Shown one piece after another: positions 9,332 to 18,007 of a DNA stretch of 64,000 nucleotides; positions within the stretch are counted from its first letter, which is position 1, and each line of letters starts with the position of its first letter. The DNA comes from Methylomonas methanica (GTDB taxonomy: Bacteria; Pseudomonadota; Gammaproteobacteria; Methylococcales; Methylomonadaceae). The DNA is taken from positions 29,132-93,131 of the forward strand of contig LUUF01000076.1 of assembly GCA_001644045.1 (NCBI GenBank). The letters run 5' to 3'. The position numbers and the translations under genes are program-made. The notes below the pieces were generated by a model that saw nothing but the letters and a program-made list of their open reading frames with translations, made no database searches and had not been told where the DNA came from.

Positions 9332-10740
9332 ACGCCACCGCCTAATGCCAGATAGAGGTTGATACGGTTGTTCAATAATTGCCGCTGCACGGCCAGATGC
9401 GCGCTTTGCGCATTCAGAGTGCTGCGGTAGCTGTCGAGCAAGGTAAGAATTTCGATCAAGCCCTGCCGGTAGGAATACACCGCCAGCTTGCGGCTGGCTT
9501 CGGTTTGCTCGACGGCTTCGCGCAGCGTTTGTTCCTGAGTTCGCAGCCAGGCTTCGGCGGCCAGCGCTTGTTCAACTTCCCGGAAGGCGTTCAGGGCCAC
9601 GCTTTGGTATTGGTTAAACACTTCCTGGACTTTAGCCTCGTTGAAACGAATCTCGCCTTGCAGCCGGCTACCGGTAAACAGCGGCTGGGCCAAGCCGGCC
9701 GCAAGATTCCAGGCCGCCGCGCGCGGGTCGATAATCTCAGTCAACGCCGCGCTACTTGAACCGCCGGCTCCGGTTAACGTCACACGCGGCAGCAAGGCTT
9801 TTTCGGCACTCTCCAAACGTGAATCGGCGGCCCGCAGCCGCTTGAAGGCCGCTATCACATCCGGGCGGCGTTCCAACAGCTCGGAGGGTAGGCCGGCGCT
9901 CAAGGTGGGTGGTGGCTGCGGTAACCGGAATGTAGGGTCGAATTCATTCGACCCATCTTGCCTGACTGGATCGTTCCCCGGATAGCGGCCCAGTAATACT
10001 TGCAGTCGCTTGCCAATTAATTGCACATCGTTACTGGCCTGCGCCAGCTGTGCTTTGGCATTAGCCAAATCAGTCAGCACCAGCCGTAAATCCAGGCCAC
10101 GAGTCAAACCCTTGTTGAAGCGACCGCGCACCAATTCGACGATCACGCCTCTGTCCTTTACCGACTGCGCTGCCACCGCTGCTTGCAACTGCGCTTCGCC
10201 GAGTTCGAAATAGGCTTGGGCTATCCGCGCCGCCAACGATAATTGCGCGGCACGGTAATCGTCGCCGGCGGCCTCGGCTTCGGTTTCCGCCGCTTGCTGT
10301 CCGGCCTTGATCCGGCCCCAGACATCCAGTTCCCAACTCAGATTGAACATCGCCGTAAACGCGCCGTATTCGCTGCTTTCACCGCCGGTATTGATTTTTG
10401 CGCGCTGATAACCTGGCGTAAACGCCAGTTGCGGCCAGCGCTCGGAACCGGCGATGACCGCCTGTTCGCGTGCAGCCTCGACGCGCGCGGCGGCACTTTG
10501 CAGATCGAAGTTGTCGGTCAGACCACCCTTTACCAGTACCGTTAATCGCGCGTCGTTAAAAGCTTCCAGCCAGCCGGTCGCGGCCGGTTCGGCAAAATGG
10601 CCATTGCTGCTCCAGTGCTGCGGTGCCGGAAAAGCCAAAGCCCAGGCATCGCGCGGCGCGGGCGATTCGCAACCGACGGCCAATAGCACCGACAGGGCTG
10701 AGAAAATCCGTGGCATCGGGCGATTGGGTTGGGCGGGCAT
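9328..10740 (-). CDS. RND efflux outer-membrane factor (NodT/TolC-like)
   Basis: Outer-membrane channel protein of 470 residues, first gene of the efflux operon. The N-terminus has a short hydrophobic stretch ending in LLAVGC, a plausible though imperfect lipobox, as in NodT-type lipoproteins. The rest shows two OEP repeats with long coiled-coil helices, for example ARVEAAREQAVIAGSERWPQ and GLPSELLERRPDVIAAFKRL, the latter a hallmark of the family. It should form the trimeric tunnel for the pump encoded downstream. No local regulator gene is present. Confidence 0.9.
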   Translation of the reverse strand: MPAQPNRPMPRIFSALSVLLAVGCESPAPRDAWALAFPAPQHWSSNGHFAEPAATGWLEAFNDARLTVLVKGGLTDNFDLQSAAARVEAAREQAVIAGSERWPQLAFTPGYQRAKINTGGESSEYGAFTAMFNLSWELDVWGRIKAGQQAAETEAEAAGDDYRAAQLSLAARIAQAYFELGEAQLQAAVAAQSVKDRGVIVELVRGRFNKGLTRGLDLRLVLTDLANAKAQLAQASNDVQLIGKRLQVLLGRYPGNDPVRQDGSNEFDPTFRLPQPPPTLSAGLPSELLERRPDVIAAFKRLRAADSRLESAEKALLPRVTLTGAGGSSSAALTEIIDPRAAAWNLAAGLAQPLFTGSRLQGEIRFNEAKVQEVFNQYQSVALNAFREVEQALAAEAWLRTQEQTLREAVEQTEASRKLAVYSYRQGLIEILTLLDSYRSTLNAQSAHLAVQRQLLNNRINLYLALGGGV

Positions 10741-11082
10741 TTATTAGGCGAAATGGCGGAAAGTAAGCGGACTATTAAATAAGACGTTCAAGACCGCGAA
10801 ATCCCCACCGCAGCCGAAAAATACTGGCACAAAATTCCGCGCGGCAATCCACCGCGTTTTTTGCAAGGTGCGGGGCGAAGCAGTCATCGAGAATACGGGT
10901 TCAAGCTACCGCAACGAACCGTCGGTAAGGACTTGATAGTTAAGGATTGAAACAAAAGTACCGGTCAGGCAAGTCTAAATGCGGAATATAAGAACCACTC
11001 GGCACTCCTCCCTGACCGGATAACAATTTTTTCAAACCGATCAGCGAGATATGCCGCTTATAACTTTATGAGGCCGGATCAA
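10741..11082. other. Gene-free gap between efflux operon and TonB receptor
   Basis: These 342 bases separate two minus-strand genes. No open frame looks coding. A perfect 9-bp inverted repeat (CCGGTCAGG at 10961, CCTGACCGG at 11011) brackets 41 bases. On the minus strand its 3' side is followed by TACTTTTGTTTC, so it may be a weak terminator for the receptor gene. The efflux operon promoter should lie between this and 10740, but I cannot identify it securely. Confidence 0.5.
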
Positions 11083-13500
11083 TCAGTATTCTATTTTGAT
11101 AGCCCCCATAAATGTCCGAGGCGCGCCGTAATAGGTGGGTCCGTAACTGTAAATGGACGCGGCATAGGTCTTATCGAGCAGATTGTCGACATTCAGCTGC
11201 GCGGTGATTCTTGACTTGCCAACTTGCCAAGCCTGGCTTGCCATCAAATTGAATATCGCATAACCAGGCGCCTGCGCGGTTTCGTAGTACCCAATTTCCC
11301 GTTGACTAAGCGCTTGCATGCCGGCGCCCAGCTTTAAACCTTTCAGATCGCCATCCTGCAATTGGTAGGTCGTCCATAAACTGCCATTGTGCTTTGGGGC
11401 GTTGTTCAAGCGCTTACCAACCACCGTGGGATCGGTTTCATCCACAATGCTTTTCGCGAACGGCATGTAGGAATAAGCGCCGATGATATTCCAGCCGGGC
11501 AGAATTTCGCCGCTTAGGTCGAACTCGATACCGCGGGATTCGGCTTCGCCCTGAGCGCGGGAGAATGCCAACCAAGTAGCGATGGGCGAATTGCGCTTGG
11601 TGAGATCGTAGTACGCCAAGGTAGTGCTCAATCGGCCGTCAAACAGCTCGGTTTTTGCGCCTACTTCCCATTGATCGGCGGTTTGCGCGGGCAAGGGTTT
11701 GCCGTCGGCGCCGAAGTAATTCGGAGCGCCAAAATTTTCGGTATAGCTGCCATACAAAGAGAACTCCGGTATCGGTTGCCATATCACGCCGCCACGGGGC
11801 GAAACCCGCTCGGAGTGGGTATCCGGGGCAGGACCGGTGCCAAACTCGCCGGTACTGCTGGATGTCATATCGGCATTGTCGTAGCGCAAGCCGGCCAACA
11901 CATGCACATGAAAGGGCAATTCGATTTGATCTTGAGCGTATAGGCCAAACCACGGAATGGTGGAATTTGAATAAGTCACATCGGTTGGCAAGACCGTCGG
12001 CGCGACCGACGCATGACTTGGACGATAAATATTGGTGACATCATAAAGTGCGGTGTTAAAGCCGAATCCCGCCATGGATGCCCGGTAATCGGTACGATAA
12101 TAGTCGCCGCCCAGCAATAAAGTGTGTTTCAAAAATGCTGTGTCGAACTTACCCGTCAGCTCCAGGGCGTTGAAGAAATTGTGCTGATAGTCGTTGCCGT
12201 CGGTGTTTTGCGCAAAAAATGCCCGATTAACATCGCCTGTCGCTGGATCCACACTCGATCCGCTATTCGCCGACATGGTCAAATTATGATTGCTGAAATT
12301 AAAGCGATGGTGCAATTTCCAGTTATCGTTAAACTCATGCTCGGTGTTGAAAGACAGCATGATGTATTCGTCTTCCTGGTAATTCCACGGGTCGCCAAGA
12401 TTCAAACTTCGTGAAATGGGAGCAGGCCTACTGCCCATCACCGGCACGGTGCCGCGCCCCATTTCCTTAATATCGCTATATTCCAGCTTGAAAGTCGATA
12501 CCGTTCTATCGCTAATGTTCCAGCGCAACGTCGGTGCAACCATCAGCCGCTCGTTACCACCGAACTCTTGAAAACTATGGTTACTTTGATAGCCCAAATT
12601 GAATCGGTAAGCCAAATCCTTGTTTTCGGTTAAAGGTCCGGTCGCATCGACGCTGGTGCGATATAAATCAAATGAGCCGAACTGTTGGCGCAGGCTGTAA
12701 TACGGTGTATCCAAAGGTTGCTTGGTGACAAAATTAACCAAACCGCCCGGTTGGGTGCGGCCGTAAAGAATCGACCCCGGCCCCTTTAGAACTTCCACCC
12801 GTTCGACGTTTTCCAAATCTTCGGTGTGAGCCCATTGGCTTTGATTCAAAAAACCATCGCGGTAGTTGTTGTAGTTGCCAAAGCCTCGAATGAAAAAATG
12901 GCCGCTACCACCCAAGCCGCTGGTAACGCCACTCACGTTTCTTAGCGCCTGATCGATGGTTATTGCCTGCTGATCTTTTAACACCGCCTGCGGCACACTC
13001 TTGACCGACATCGGGGTTTGCATGATCGAGGTATCGGTTCTAGTGGCTGTCGTGGCATTACTGCGCTTGTAATCGGTACTAAAGGGATCCTCGCCTTCAA
13101 AATAGGAAGCGGCCCTGGCAACCACATTCACCGCCGGCAACGCCGTCGGATCCTGCTTGTAATTCAAGGCTTGTCTTTCGATCACTATATTGCCGTTTTC
13201 AGCCACGCGGTAACTCAGACCGCTGCTTCCCAGCAGCTGTTGCAATGCGGCTTCCGGCGTGTAGTTGCCGTTGATGCCCTTGCTTTGCAAGCCCTCGGTA
13301 ATTGCGGTGTCGTAGACCAATTGCAAACCGCCGGTTTCCGCCAGGCGATTTAGCGCGGTAGACAGGGAGCCGGCGGGGATGTTGAAAGCCCGGCTGGCAC
13401 TGTCCGCAACCGCGACGCCGGAAACCGCCAACACAGCGCCTAAAACCAGTGCCGAAGCCTGTCCAAACAGCCCGCCGCCAAGTGTTATTTTCAACGTCAT
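11083..13500 (-). CDS. TonB-dependent siderophore receptor with STN signalling domain
   Basis: Outer-membrane receptor of 805 residues (FpvA/FecA type). After a signal peptide ending near residue 33 comes an STN domain (FNIPAGSLSTALNRL onward, residues about 39-105). This domain normally contacts a FecR protein to signal ligand binding. The plug follows (about 145-260), then a 22-strand barrel ending in IKIEY, the usual aromatic C-terminus. Siderophore-receptor patterns include GPGSILYGRTQPGGLVN. It is divergent from a FecI-type sigma gene at 14024. It closely resembles the receptor at 18008-20371, so the two look like paralogues. The ligand is unknown. Confidence 0.93.
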   Translation of the reverse strand: MTLKITLGGGLFGQASALVLGAVLAVSGVAVADSASRAFNIPAGSLSTALNRLAETGGLQLVYDTAITEGLQSKGINGNYTPEAALQQLLGSSGLSYRVAENGNIVIERQALNYKQDPTALPAVNVVARAASYFEGEDPFSTDYKRSNATTATRTDTSIMQTPMSVKSVPQAVLKDQQAITIDQALRNVSGVTSGLGGSGHFFIRGFGNYNNYRDGFLNQSQWAHTEDLENVERVEVLKGPGSILYGRTQPGGLVNFVTKQPLDTPYYSLRQQFGSFDLYRTSVDATGPLTENKDLAYRFNLGYQSNHSFQEFGGNERLMVAPTLRWNISDRTVSTFKLEYSDIKEMGRGTVPVMGSRPAPISRSLNLGDPWNYQEDEYIMLSFNTEHEFNDNWKLHHRFNFSNHNLTMSANSGSSVDPATGDVNRAFFAQNTDGNDYQHNFFNALELTGKFDTAFLKHTLLLGGDYYRTDYRASMAGFGFNTALYDVTNIYRPSHASVAPTVLPTDVTYSNSTIPWFGLYAQDQIELPFHVHVLAGLRYDNADMTSSSTGEFGTGPAPDTHSERVSPRGGVIWQPIPEFSLYGSYTENFGAPNYFGADGKPLPAQTADQWEVGAKTELFDGRLSTTLAYYDLTKRNSPIATWLAFSRAQGEAESRGIEFDLSGEILPGWNIIGAYSYMPFAKSIVDETDPTVVGKRLNNAPKHNGSLWTTYQLQDGDLKGLKLGAGMQALSQREIGYYETAQAPGYAIFNLMASQAWQVGKSRITAQLNVDNLLDKTYAASIYSYGPTYYGAPRTFMGAIKIEY

Positions 13501-14023
13501 GAATTTCCCTCGATATTGTTAAATTGTGACTATCGTTGTTTTGACGCGCGACACGGATAAAACAGGAGGCGAGGGATGAAAATTCTTCCTGACTAGTAAG
13601 CTGCTTAAGCGATCCCAAAGGGCGCAAGAGTGGGCATCCAGTGCCATGGATGGCAGGTTACGAACTAGCCATGCCGCCTGGATTTCGGCATCCCCTGCCG
13701 AAATGACGATTTTGAGCATGCGCGAGGCAATGAGCTGAAGCGACTTGCTAATCAGTTAAGACAGTGATTTACAGCCGGCTTGCGAGTCGAGTGCCGCGAC
13801 AACGCCAATAAAAAATAGGTGATATGCCGCACCGAATACGGCATCTGCCTTATTTATTGCCCGTAAGCTTTGCCTGCAAACTCGGCGAGAACCAAACTAA
13901 TCCGTACCAAAGCCGCAAATACCCTGGATCTCGCCGCACTTACGGCGTTTACGGTTTTTGCCTGGCATGATTCTGGCACCGGCTTTTGATTCAAAACTCA
14001 CCGCATCCGGCAAATCCCACAAT
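13501..14023. other. Divergent intergenic region with a palindromic element
   Basis: This 523-base gap separates a receptor gene reading left from a sigma factor gene reading right, so it must hold both promoters. I cannot point to a confident promoter or Fur site. At 13682-13704 lies a perfect 9-bp hairpin, ATTTCGGCA and TGCCGAAAT around TCCCC, followed by GACG. It resembles the dispersed palindromes common in gammaproteobacterial genomes. Confidence 0.5.
13682..13704. repeat. REP-like palindrome
   Basis: Perfect 9-bp stem with a 5-base loop TCCCC, followed by the GACG typical of dispersed ...GAATGACG palindromes. Copy number in the genome cannot be judged from one window. Confidence 0.45.
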
Positions 14024-14575
14024 ATGAACTTGGACATAAACTCGCTTTATCGCCTGCATTGCAAGGAGCTGCTGCATCATCTGCTGCGGATAGTCAAATG
14101 CCAGGAAACCGCTGAAGATCTGGTGCAAGAAAGTTATCTGATTTTGGCCCGCACCGCCAACGCTACGGCAATCGAGCACCCCCGCAGCTTTTTGTATCGC
14201 ACCGCCAGCAATCTGGCGCTGGATCATCTGCGCCACGATAAAATCGTCGAACGCCATCAGGAAGCGGCTATACACATGGACGAACCGGAACAGCCCGGCG
14301 TGGAAAGCGAAATCGCCAGCCAGCAATGCCGTACCTTGTTGTACCAAACCATCGCCGAACTGCCGCCGCGTTGTCGAGATGCTTTTATACTGCATAAAAT
14401 TCGCGGCCTGAGTTATCGGGAAGTGGCCAATGTGCTGGATATTTCCGAAAGTGCGGTGGAAAAGCACATCGTCAAAGGCTTGGTGCATTGCCGTCAGCAA
14501 CGGGCGCAACTGGCGATCGCCTTTCTGCCAACGCCGAACTGTTGGCAATCGGACTACTACCGAGCCGCCGGCTAG
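14024..14575 (+). CDS. RNA polymerase sigma factor, FecI/ECF family
   Basis: ECF sigma factor of about 183 residues from the ATG at 14024; an in-frame start at 13958 adds 22 atypical residues. Region 2 is visible as ETAEDLVQESYLIL and region 4 as LPPRCRDAFILHKIRGLSYR followed by ISESAVEKHIVKGL, the helix-turn-helix that reads the -35 element. FecI proteins switch on siderophore receptor genes when a FecR partner relays a signal. The divergent receptor at 11083-13500 is the obvious target. Unusually, no FecR gene lies beside it; a secreted beta-propeller protein follows instead. Confidence 0.9.
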   Translation: MNLDINSLYRLHCKELLHHLLRIVKCQETAEDLVQESYLILARTANATAIEHPRSFLYRTASNLALDHLRHDKIVERHQEAAIHMDEPEQPGVESEIASQQCRTLLYQTIAELPPRCRDAFILHKIRGLSYREVANVLDISESAVEKHIVKGLVHCRQQRAQLAIAFLPTPNCWQSDYYRAAG

Positions 14576-14633
14576 AGGCTGACAAGCCTTACACCGAGCA
14601 AATTTACAAACCACGTCCGCCCGAGTTAAAAAA

Positions 14634-15887
14634 ATGATTTCTCCTTCTACCCATGGTCGCAAAATGCATACTCTCAAGGTCTTTTTCAGCATAATCGGCG
14701 GACTGCTGCTGCTTTTTCCAAGCGCGCAAAACGCATTCGCCAAACCGCCGCACGCATTGCCGATGACCGAACTGCAAGTCCCGGCACATGGCGCCAGCCA
14801 GCAACACCATCTGGCGCAGACCGCCGGCGGCGAGCTGATCGTCAGTTGGGTGGAAATCGACGGTGGCAGCAGCACCGCTAAATTTTCCATCCTGGAAAAG
14901 CAGGGCTGGAGCATGCCGTTAACGGTAGTCAAGGTCGAAGGTAAATTGGCCGATCCGCCGGTGGTGCTGGGCCTGAGCGACGGCAGTCTGGCAGCAGCCT
15001 GGATGCCGTACGTGAAGGATTCCCCGGACCGCTATGCGGCGGACATCTATCTAGCCAGATCGATAGACGGCGGCCTGACCTGGAGTGCGCCGCTAAAACC
15101 CTATGGCGATGATGCGCGTATCTACGATGCGCAAATGTCTCTGGCCGCGCTGCCCGATGCGCGGCTCGCCTTGGTCTGGAGCGATATGCGCTATACCAGC
15201 CACGATTCATCCGCCGACAAACAAAACAACCGCTACCAATTAATGGCGAGCGTAATTGACAAAAACTGGCGCGCCAGCCCGGAGCTGGTGCTGGATAACG
15301 ATGTCTGCTCTTGCTGCCGCAGCTACACCGACGCGCAGGAAGAGCAACTGGTGACTGTTTATCGCGACCATGCCGTCGGCGAAATTCGCGACATCAGCGC
15401 GGTGCGCTGGCAAGCCGACGGCCATCCGCAAATCGCTAACGTTCATGCGGACGGCTGGGTGATTGGCGGCTGCCCCAGTAACGGGCCGTCCGTCGATCTA
15501 ACGCCAACCAGTAGCGTGGCTGCCTGGTTCACGGCCGCAGACGGCAAAGGTCGGGTGAAGGTGGCATTTTCCAGCGACAAGGGCGCACAGTTTAACCAGC
15601 CTATCGAGCTGGACGCCGACGCCAGCGGCTATGCCAATGCCTTGCTGCTGGACGACGGCTCGGCCTTGGTAAGCTGGCGCGGCCGCAACGGCCCGGAGGA
15701 TGAATTACGGGTTGCGAAAGTAACAACTGACGGCAAAGTCAGCCGGGAAACCACGGTGTATCGCGGCAGCTTTCCGAAATGGCCCAGCAAATACCTCGGT
15801 ATGGCCCGAATCGGCAAGCAAGCGTTTGTCGCCTGGACCGATCCGGTGCAGAAAAAAGTGCGGCTGGTTTCTTTAACCATCGACTAA
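14634..15887 (+). CDS. Secreted sialidase-like beta-propeller protein with CxCC motif
   Basis: A 417-residue exported protein with a signal peptide ending near SAQNAFA. An ATG at 14664 (MHTLKVFF) is an equally good start. BNR/Asp-box patterns such as RSIDGGLTWSAP and FSSDKGAQFNQP mark a sialidase-type six-bladed propeller. A Cys cluster CSCC at residues 225-228 and a further Cys in GGCPSNGP (residue 280) are striking, and the intervening YRDHAVGEIRDIS segment is recognisable from a widespread uncharacterised family. Clustered cysteines suggest metal binding, as inference. True sialidase activity is doubtful. It follows the FecI-type gene by 58 bases, so it may share its iron-responsive control. 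Confidence 0.75.
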   Translation: MISPSTHGRKMHTLKVFFSIIGGLLLLFPSAQNAFAKPPHALPMTELQVPAHGASQQHHLAQTAGGELIVSWVEIDGGSSTAKFSILEKQGWSMPLTVVKVEGKLADPPVVLGLSDGSLAAAWMPYVKDSPDRYAADIYLARSIDGGLTWSAPLKPYGDDARIYDAQMSLAALPDARLALVWSDMRYTSHDSSADKQNNRYQLMASVIDKNWRASPELVLDNDVCSCCRSYTDAQEEQLVTVYRDHAVGEIRDISAVRWQADGHPQIANVHADGWVIGGCPSNGPSVDLTPTSSVAAWFTAADGKGRVKVAFSSDKGAQFNQPIELDADASGYANALLLDDGSALVSWRGRNGPEDELRVAKVTTDGKVSRETTVYRGSFPKWPSKYLGMARIGKQAFVAWTDPVQKKVRLVSLTID

Positions 15888-16317
15888 GACGGGATATACG
15901 GGCGTGGTTAAGCCCCGTTATTAATCCGGCCCTCAAATCTCGTCTCTCCCGGGCAGGCGGGCGATGGATTCGCTGCGCGGTCTAACGGCTCCCCCTTTCG
16001 CGGGAATGACGGCTACAGGAAATTAAAGCCCGGATAAATGCTTATTACCGGACCGATGCGTCAATTGCTATTTTGACCGGCACGCTTCGTTGGCGGAAAA
16101 ACTGCCAAACCGGTGGAATCAGCTCAAGCCTGCGCCATATGCCGTAATGCCAGCTAAAAACAGGCCATATCGCCCAGCTTAATTGTTTTTAGCGGACGCC
16201 AGACCGTCGCTGCCGGCGGCGAGCCGAGCTGGCGCGCGGCGTCTAACGACAAGCTAGCTGCTTGGCTTGGTTATTGCTGAAAGGCAGCTTTACTTGCCCC
16301 AGCTGCCATCGCCTTCA
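15888..16317. other. Gene-free gap ahead of second fecI-type gene
   Basis: A 430-base gap between plus-strand genes. ACGGG and CCCGT near 15896-15920 could form a short hairpin after the propeller gene. A stretch ending in CGGGAATGACGG near 16010 resembles a decayed dispersed palindrome. No coding frame is convincing, and I see no sure promoter for the sigma gene downstream. Confidence 0.45.
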
Positions 16318-16845
16318 ATGTCCAAACAATCACTGGGATTACTGCACACGCTGTTTCTGCAACACGCGCATGAAATTGGTGCTTTTGTGCGCGGCCGCTG
16401 GCCGCGAGAGCCCGATGTAAGCGATATTGTGCAGGAAGCTTTTCTACGTTTATCGCAATATCCGGAGCCGCAAACCATCCAAAATCCGCGGGCATTTTTA
16501 TTTCAGACCGCCGCCAACCTGACCGTTGACCGCCATCGCCGCCGCGAAACTCGCGAGCGTTTCGATGAGCCCGACGCAGACATCGAGCATGTTGCCGACC
16601 GGCACTTATCGCCGGAGCAATATTGTCAAACCCATCAGCAACTGGAGAAATTTTCCGCCTGGCTGGACGAATTGCCGGAATTGCGCCGGCATGCCTTTGT
16701 TTTATATCGTATCGAAGGCTGTTCCCATGCCGAAATTGCGAAACGCTTGGGCATTTCGGTACGTTGCTCGGAGCGTTACGTGATGCTGGCGATGCAACAT
16801 ATCGGCGCCAAACTCAGTGCCGAACCGGACCGGGATTGGCGGTAA
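16318..16845 (+). CDS. RNA polymerase sigma factor, FecI/ECF family
   Basis: ECF sigma factor of about 175 residues from the ATG at 16318; a TTG at 16267 would add 17 residues and is less likely. Region 2 is seen as PDVSDIVQEAFLRLSQYP and region 4 as LPELRRHAFVLYRIEGCSHA then LGISVRCSERYV. It is followed 71 bases later by a FecR gene and then a receptor with an STN domain, the complete cell-surface signalling cassette. By family precedent it should drive the receptor at 18008. Confidence 0.9.
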   Translation: MSKQSLGLLHTLFLQHAHEIGAFVRGRWPREPDVSDIVQEAFLRLSQYPEPQTIQNPRAFLFQTAANLTVDRHRRRETRERFDEPDADIEHVADRHLSPEQYCQTHQQLEKFSAWLDELPELRRHAFVLYRIEGCSHAEIAKRLGISVRCSERYVMLAMQHIGAKLSAEPDRDWR

Positions 16846-16916
16846 TTGCCGCTTGTCCCGTCTATTACAAAGTCCGGTAAACTGTGCCTTTGATAAACAC
16901 ATTTCAGTAACTTAGC

Positions 16917-17897
16917 GTGTCCGACGTCGAATCCATCAGCCAAACCATGCGCGACCAGGCAATAGCCTGGCTGCTGCGTTTGCGCGATACCCCCGCAAAC
17001 GCGCAAATCCAACGTGCGTTCGCAGACTGGCTGGCAGCCGATCCCGCTCACCAATCGGCGTATCGGCAAGCGCAAGCGCAATGGGCCTGGATGGAACCAT
17101 TCACGCAGCAAAGCTTTCCGGCACGCGACGCAGCCTTGCGTTATCGGCCGCCCGCTCGCCAATCCGCCGGGCGGAAATGGCTGGCTTACGGCATGGCGGC
17201 GACCGTTTTACTGGGCGTTGGTTTGGCGATATTTTCGCCGCAAGGCTGGTACGGACTGCCGCATAGCTACAACACCGGCAAGGGCCAAAGGCAGACCTTG
17301 GTCTTATCGGACGGTAGCGAGCTGGAATTGAATACCGACACGGAGGTACGGGTCCATTTCAATCATGCGCAACGCCACGTCGATCTGATTCGCGGCGAAG
17401 CATTCTTTAATGTCATTCACGATGCCGAAAGGCCGTTTAGCGTGCAGGTCGGCAATCTCAGCGTGCGCGACATCGGCACGGCTTTTGATGTGTATAAGCA
17501 AGCCGACCGGGTCAGCGTTGCGGTGCAGGAAGGCGTGGTGGAAATGGTCAGCCAAGGCGAACGCCGCGAACTGCAAGCCGGACAGCAATTGACGTATAGC
17601 GACGATCATCGTTTCGCCGCCGCGCCAAGCGATATTACTGCCGCGACGGCCTGGCGCCAAGGGCAGCTGATTTTTAACGGCCGGCGGCTGGTCGAAGTGT
17701 TGGCTGAAATCGGTCGTTATCACGACGTACAAATCCGCCTGCCCGACCCTAAACTGGCGGAACTGCGCGTCAACGGCAGTTTCCGCACCGAGCAACTGGA
17801 CAGCATGTTGAATGCCGTGGCCACGTTGTTGCCGATCAGCGTCAAACGGATAGGCGAGCGCGAGATTGTGCTGGAGGCGTTGTCGGGCAAACACTAA
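16917..17897 (+). CDS. FecR-type anti-sigma/signal transducer
   Basis: Inner-membrane regulator of 326 residues starting at GTG. The N-terminal DUF4880-type cytoplasmic part (ISQTMRDQAIAWLLRLRD) should hold the sigma factor. One membrane helix follows (MAATVLLGVGLAIF, about 97-110). The periplasmic FecR domain has LSDGSELELNTDTEV and DIGTAFDVYKQADRVSVAV. The C-terminal part with IGRYHDVQIRLPD resembles the STN-contacting region. It sits between its presumed sigma factor and receptor. Confidence 0.9.
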   Translation: MSDVESISQTMRDQAIAWLLRLRDTPANAQIQRAFADWLAADPAHQSAYRQAQAQWAWMEPFTQQSFPARDAALRYRPPARQSAGRKWLAYGMAATVLLGVGLAIFSPQGWYGLPHSYNTGKGQRQTLVLSDGSELELNTDTEVRVHFNHAQRHVDLIRGEAFFNVIHDAERPFSVQVGNLSVRDIGTAFDVYKQADRVSVAVQEGVVEMVSQGERRELQAGQQLTYSDDHRFAAAPSDITAATAWRQGQLIFNGRRLVEVLAEIGRYHDVQIRLPDPKLAELRVNGSFRTEQLDSMLNAVATLLPISVKRIGEREIVLEALSGKH

Positions 17898-18007
17898 AGC
17901 TTTCTGTCGCCCCGCAACGCGCAATAAATTAATCGATACCGGTTGGCGGCTTTTTTTATCCTCGCCGTCTATGCCCATGAACCCTAAAAATAACGGAGAC
18001 ATGGAGC

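Noticed and set aside
13958..14023. Longer start for the first FecI-type sigma factor
   Set aside because: The extra 22 residues are not typical of FecI proteins, which begin close to region 2.
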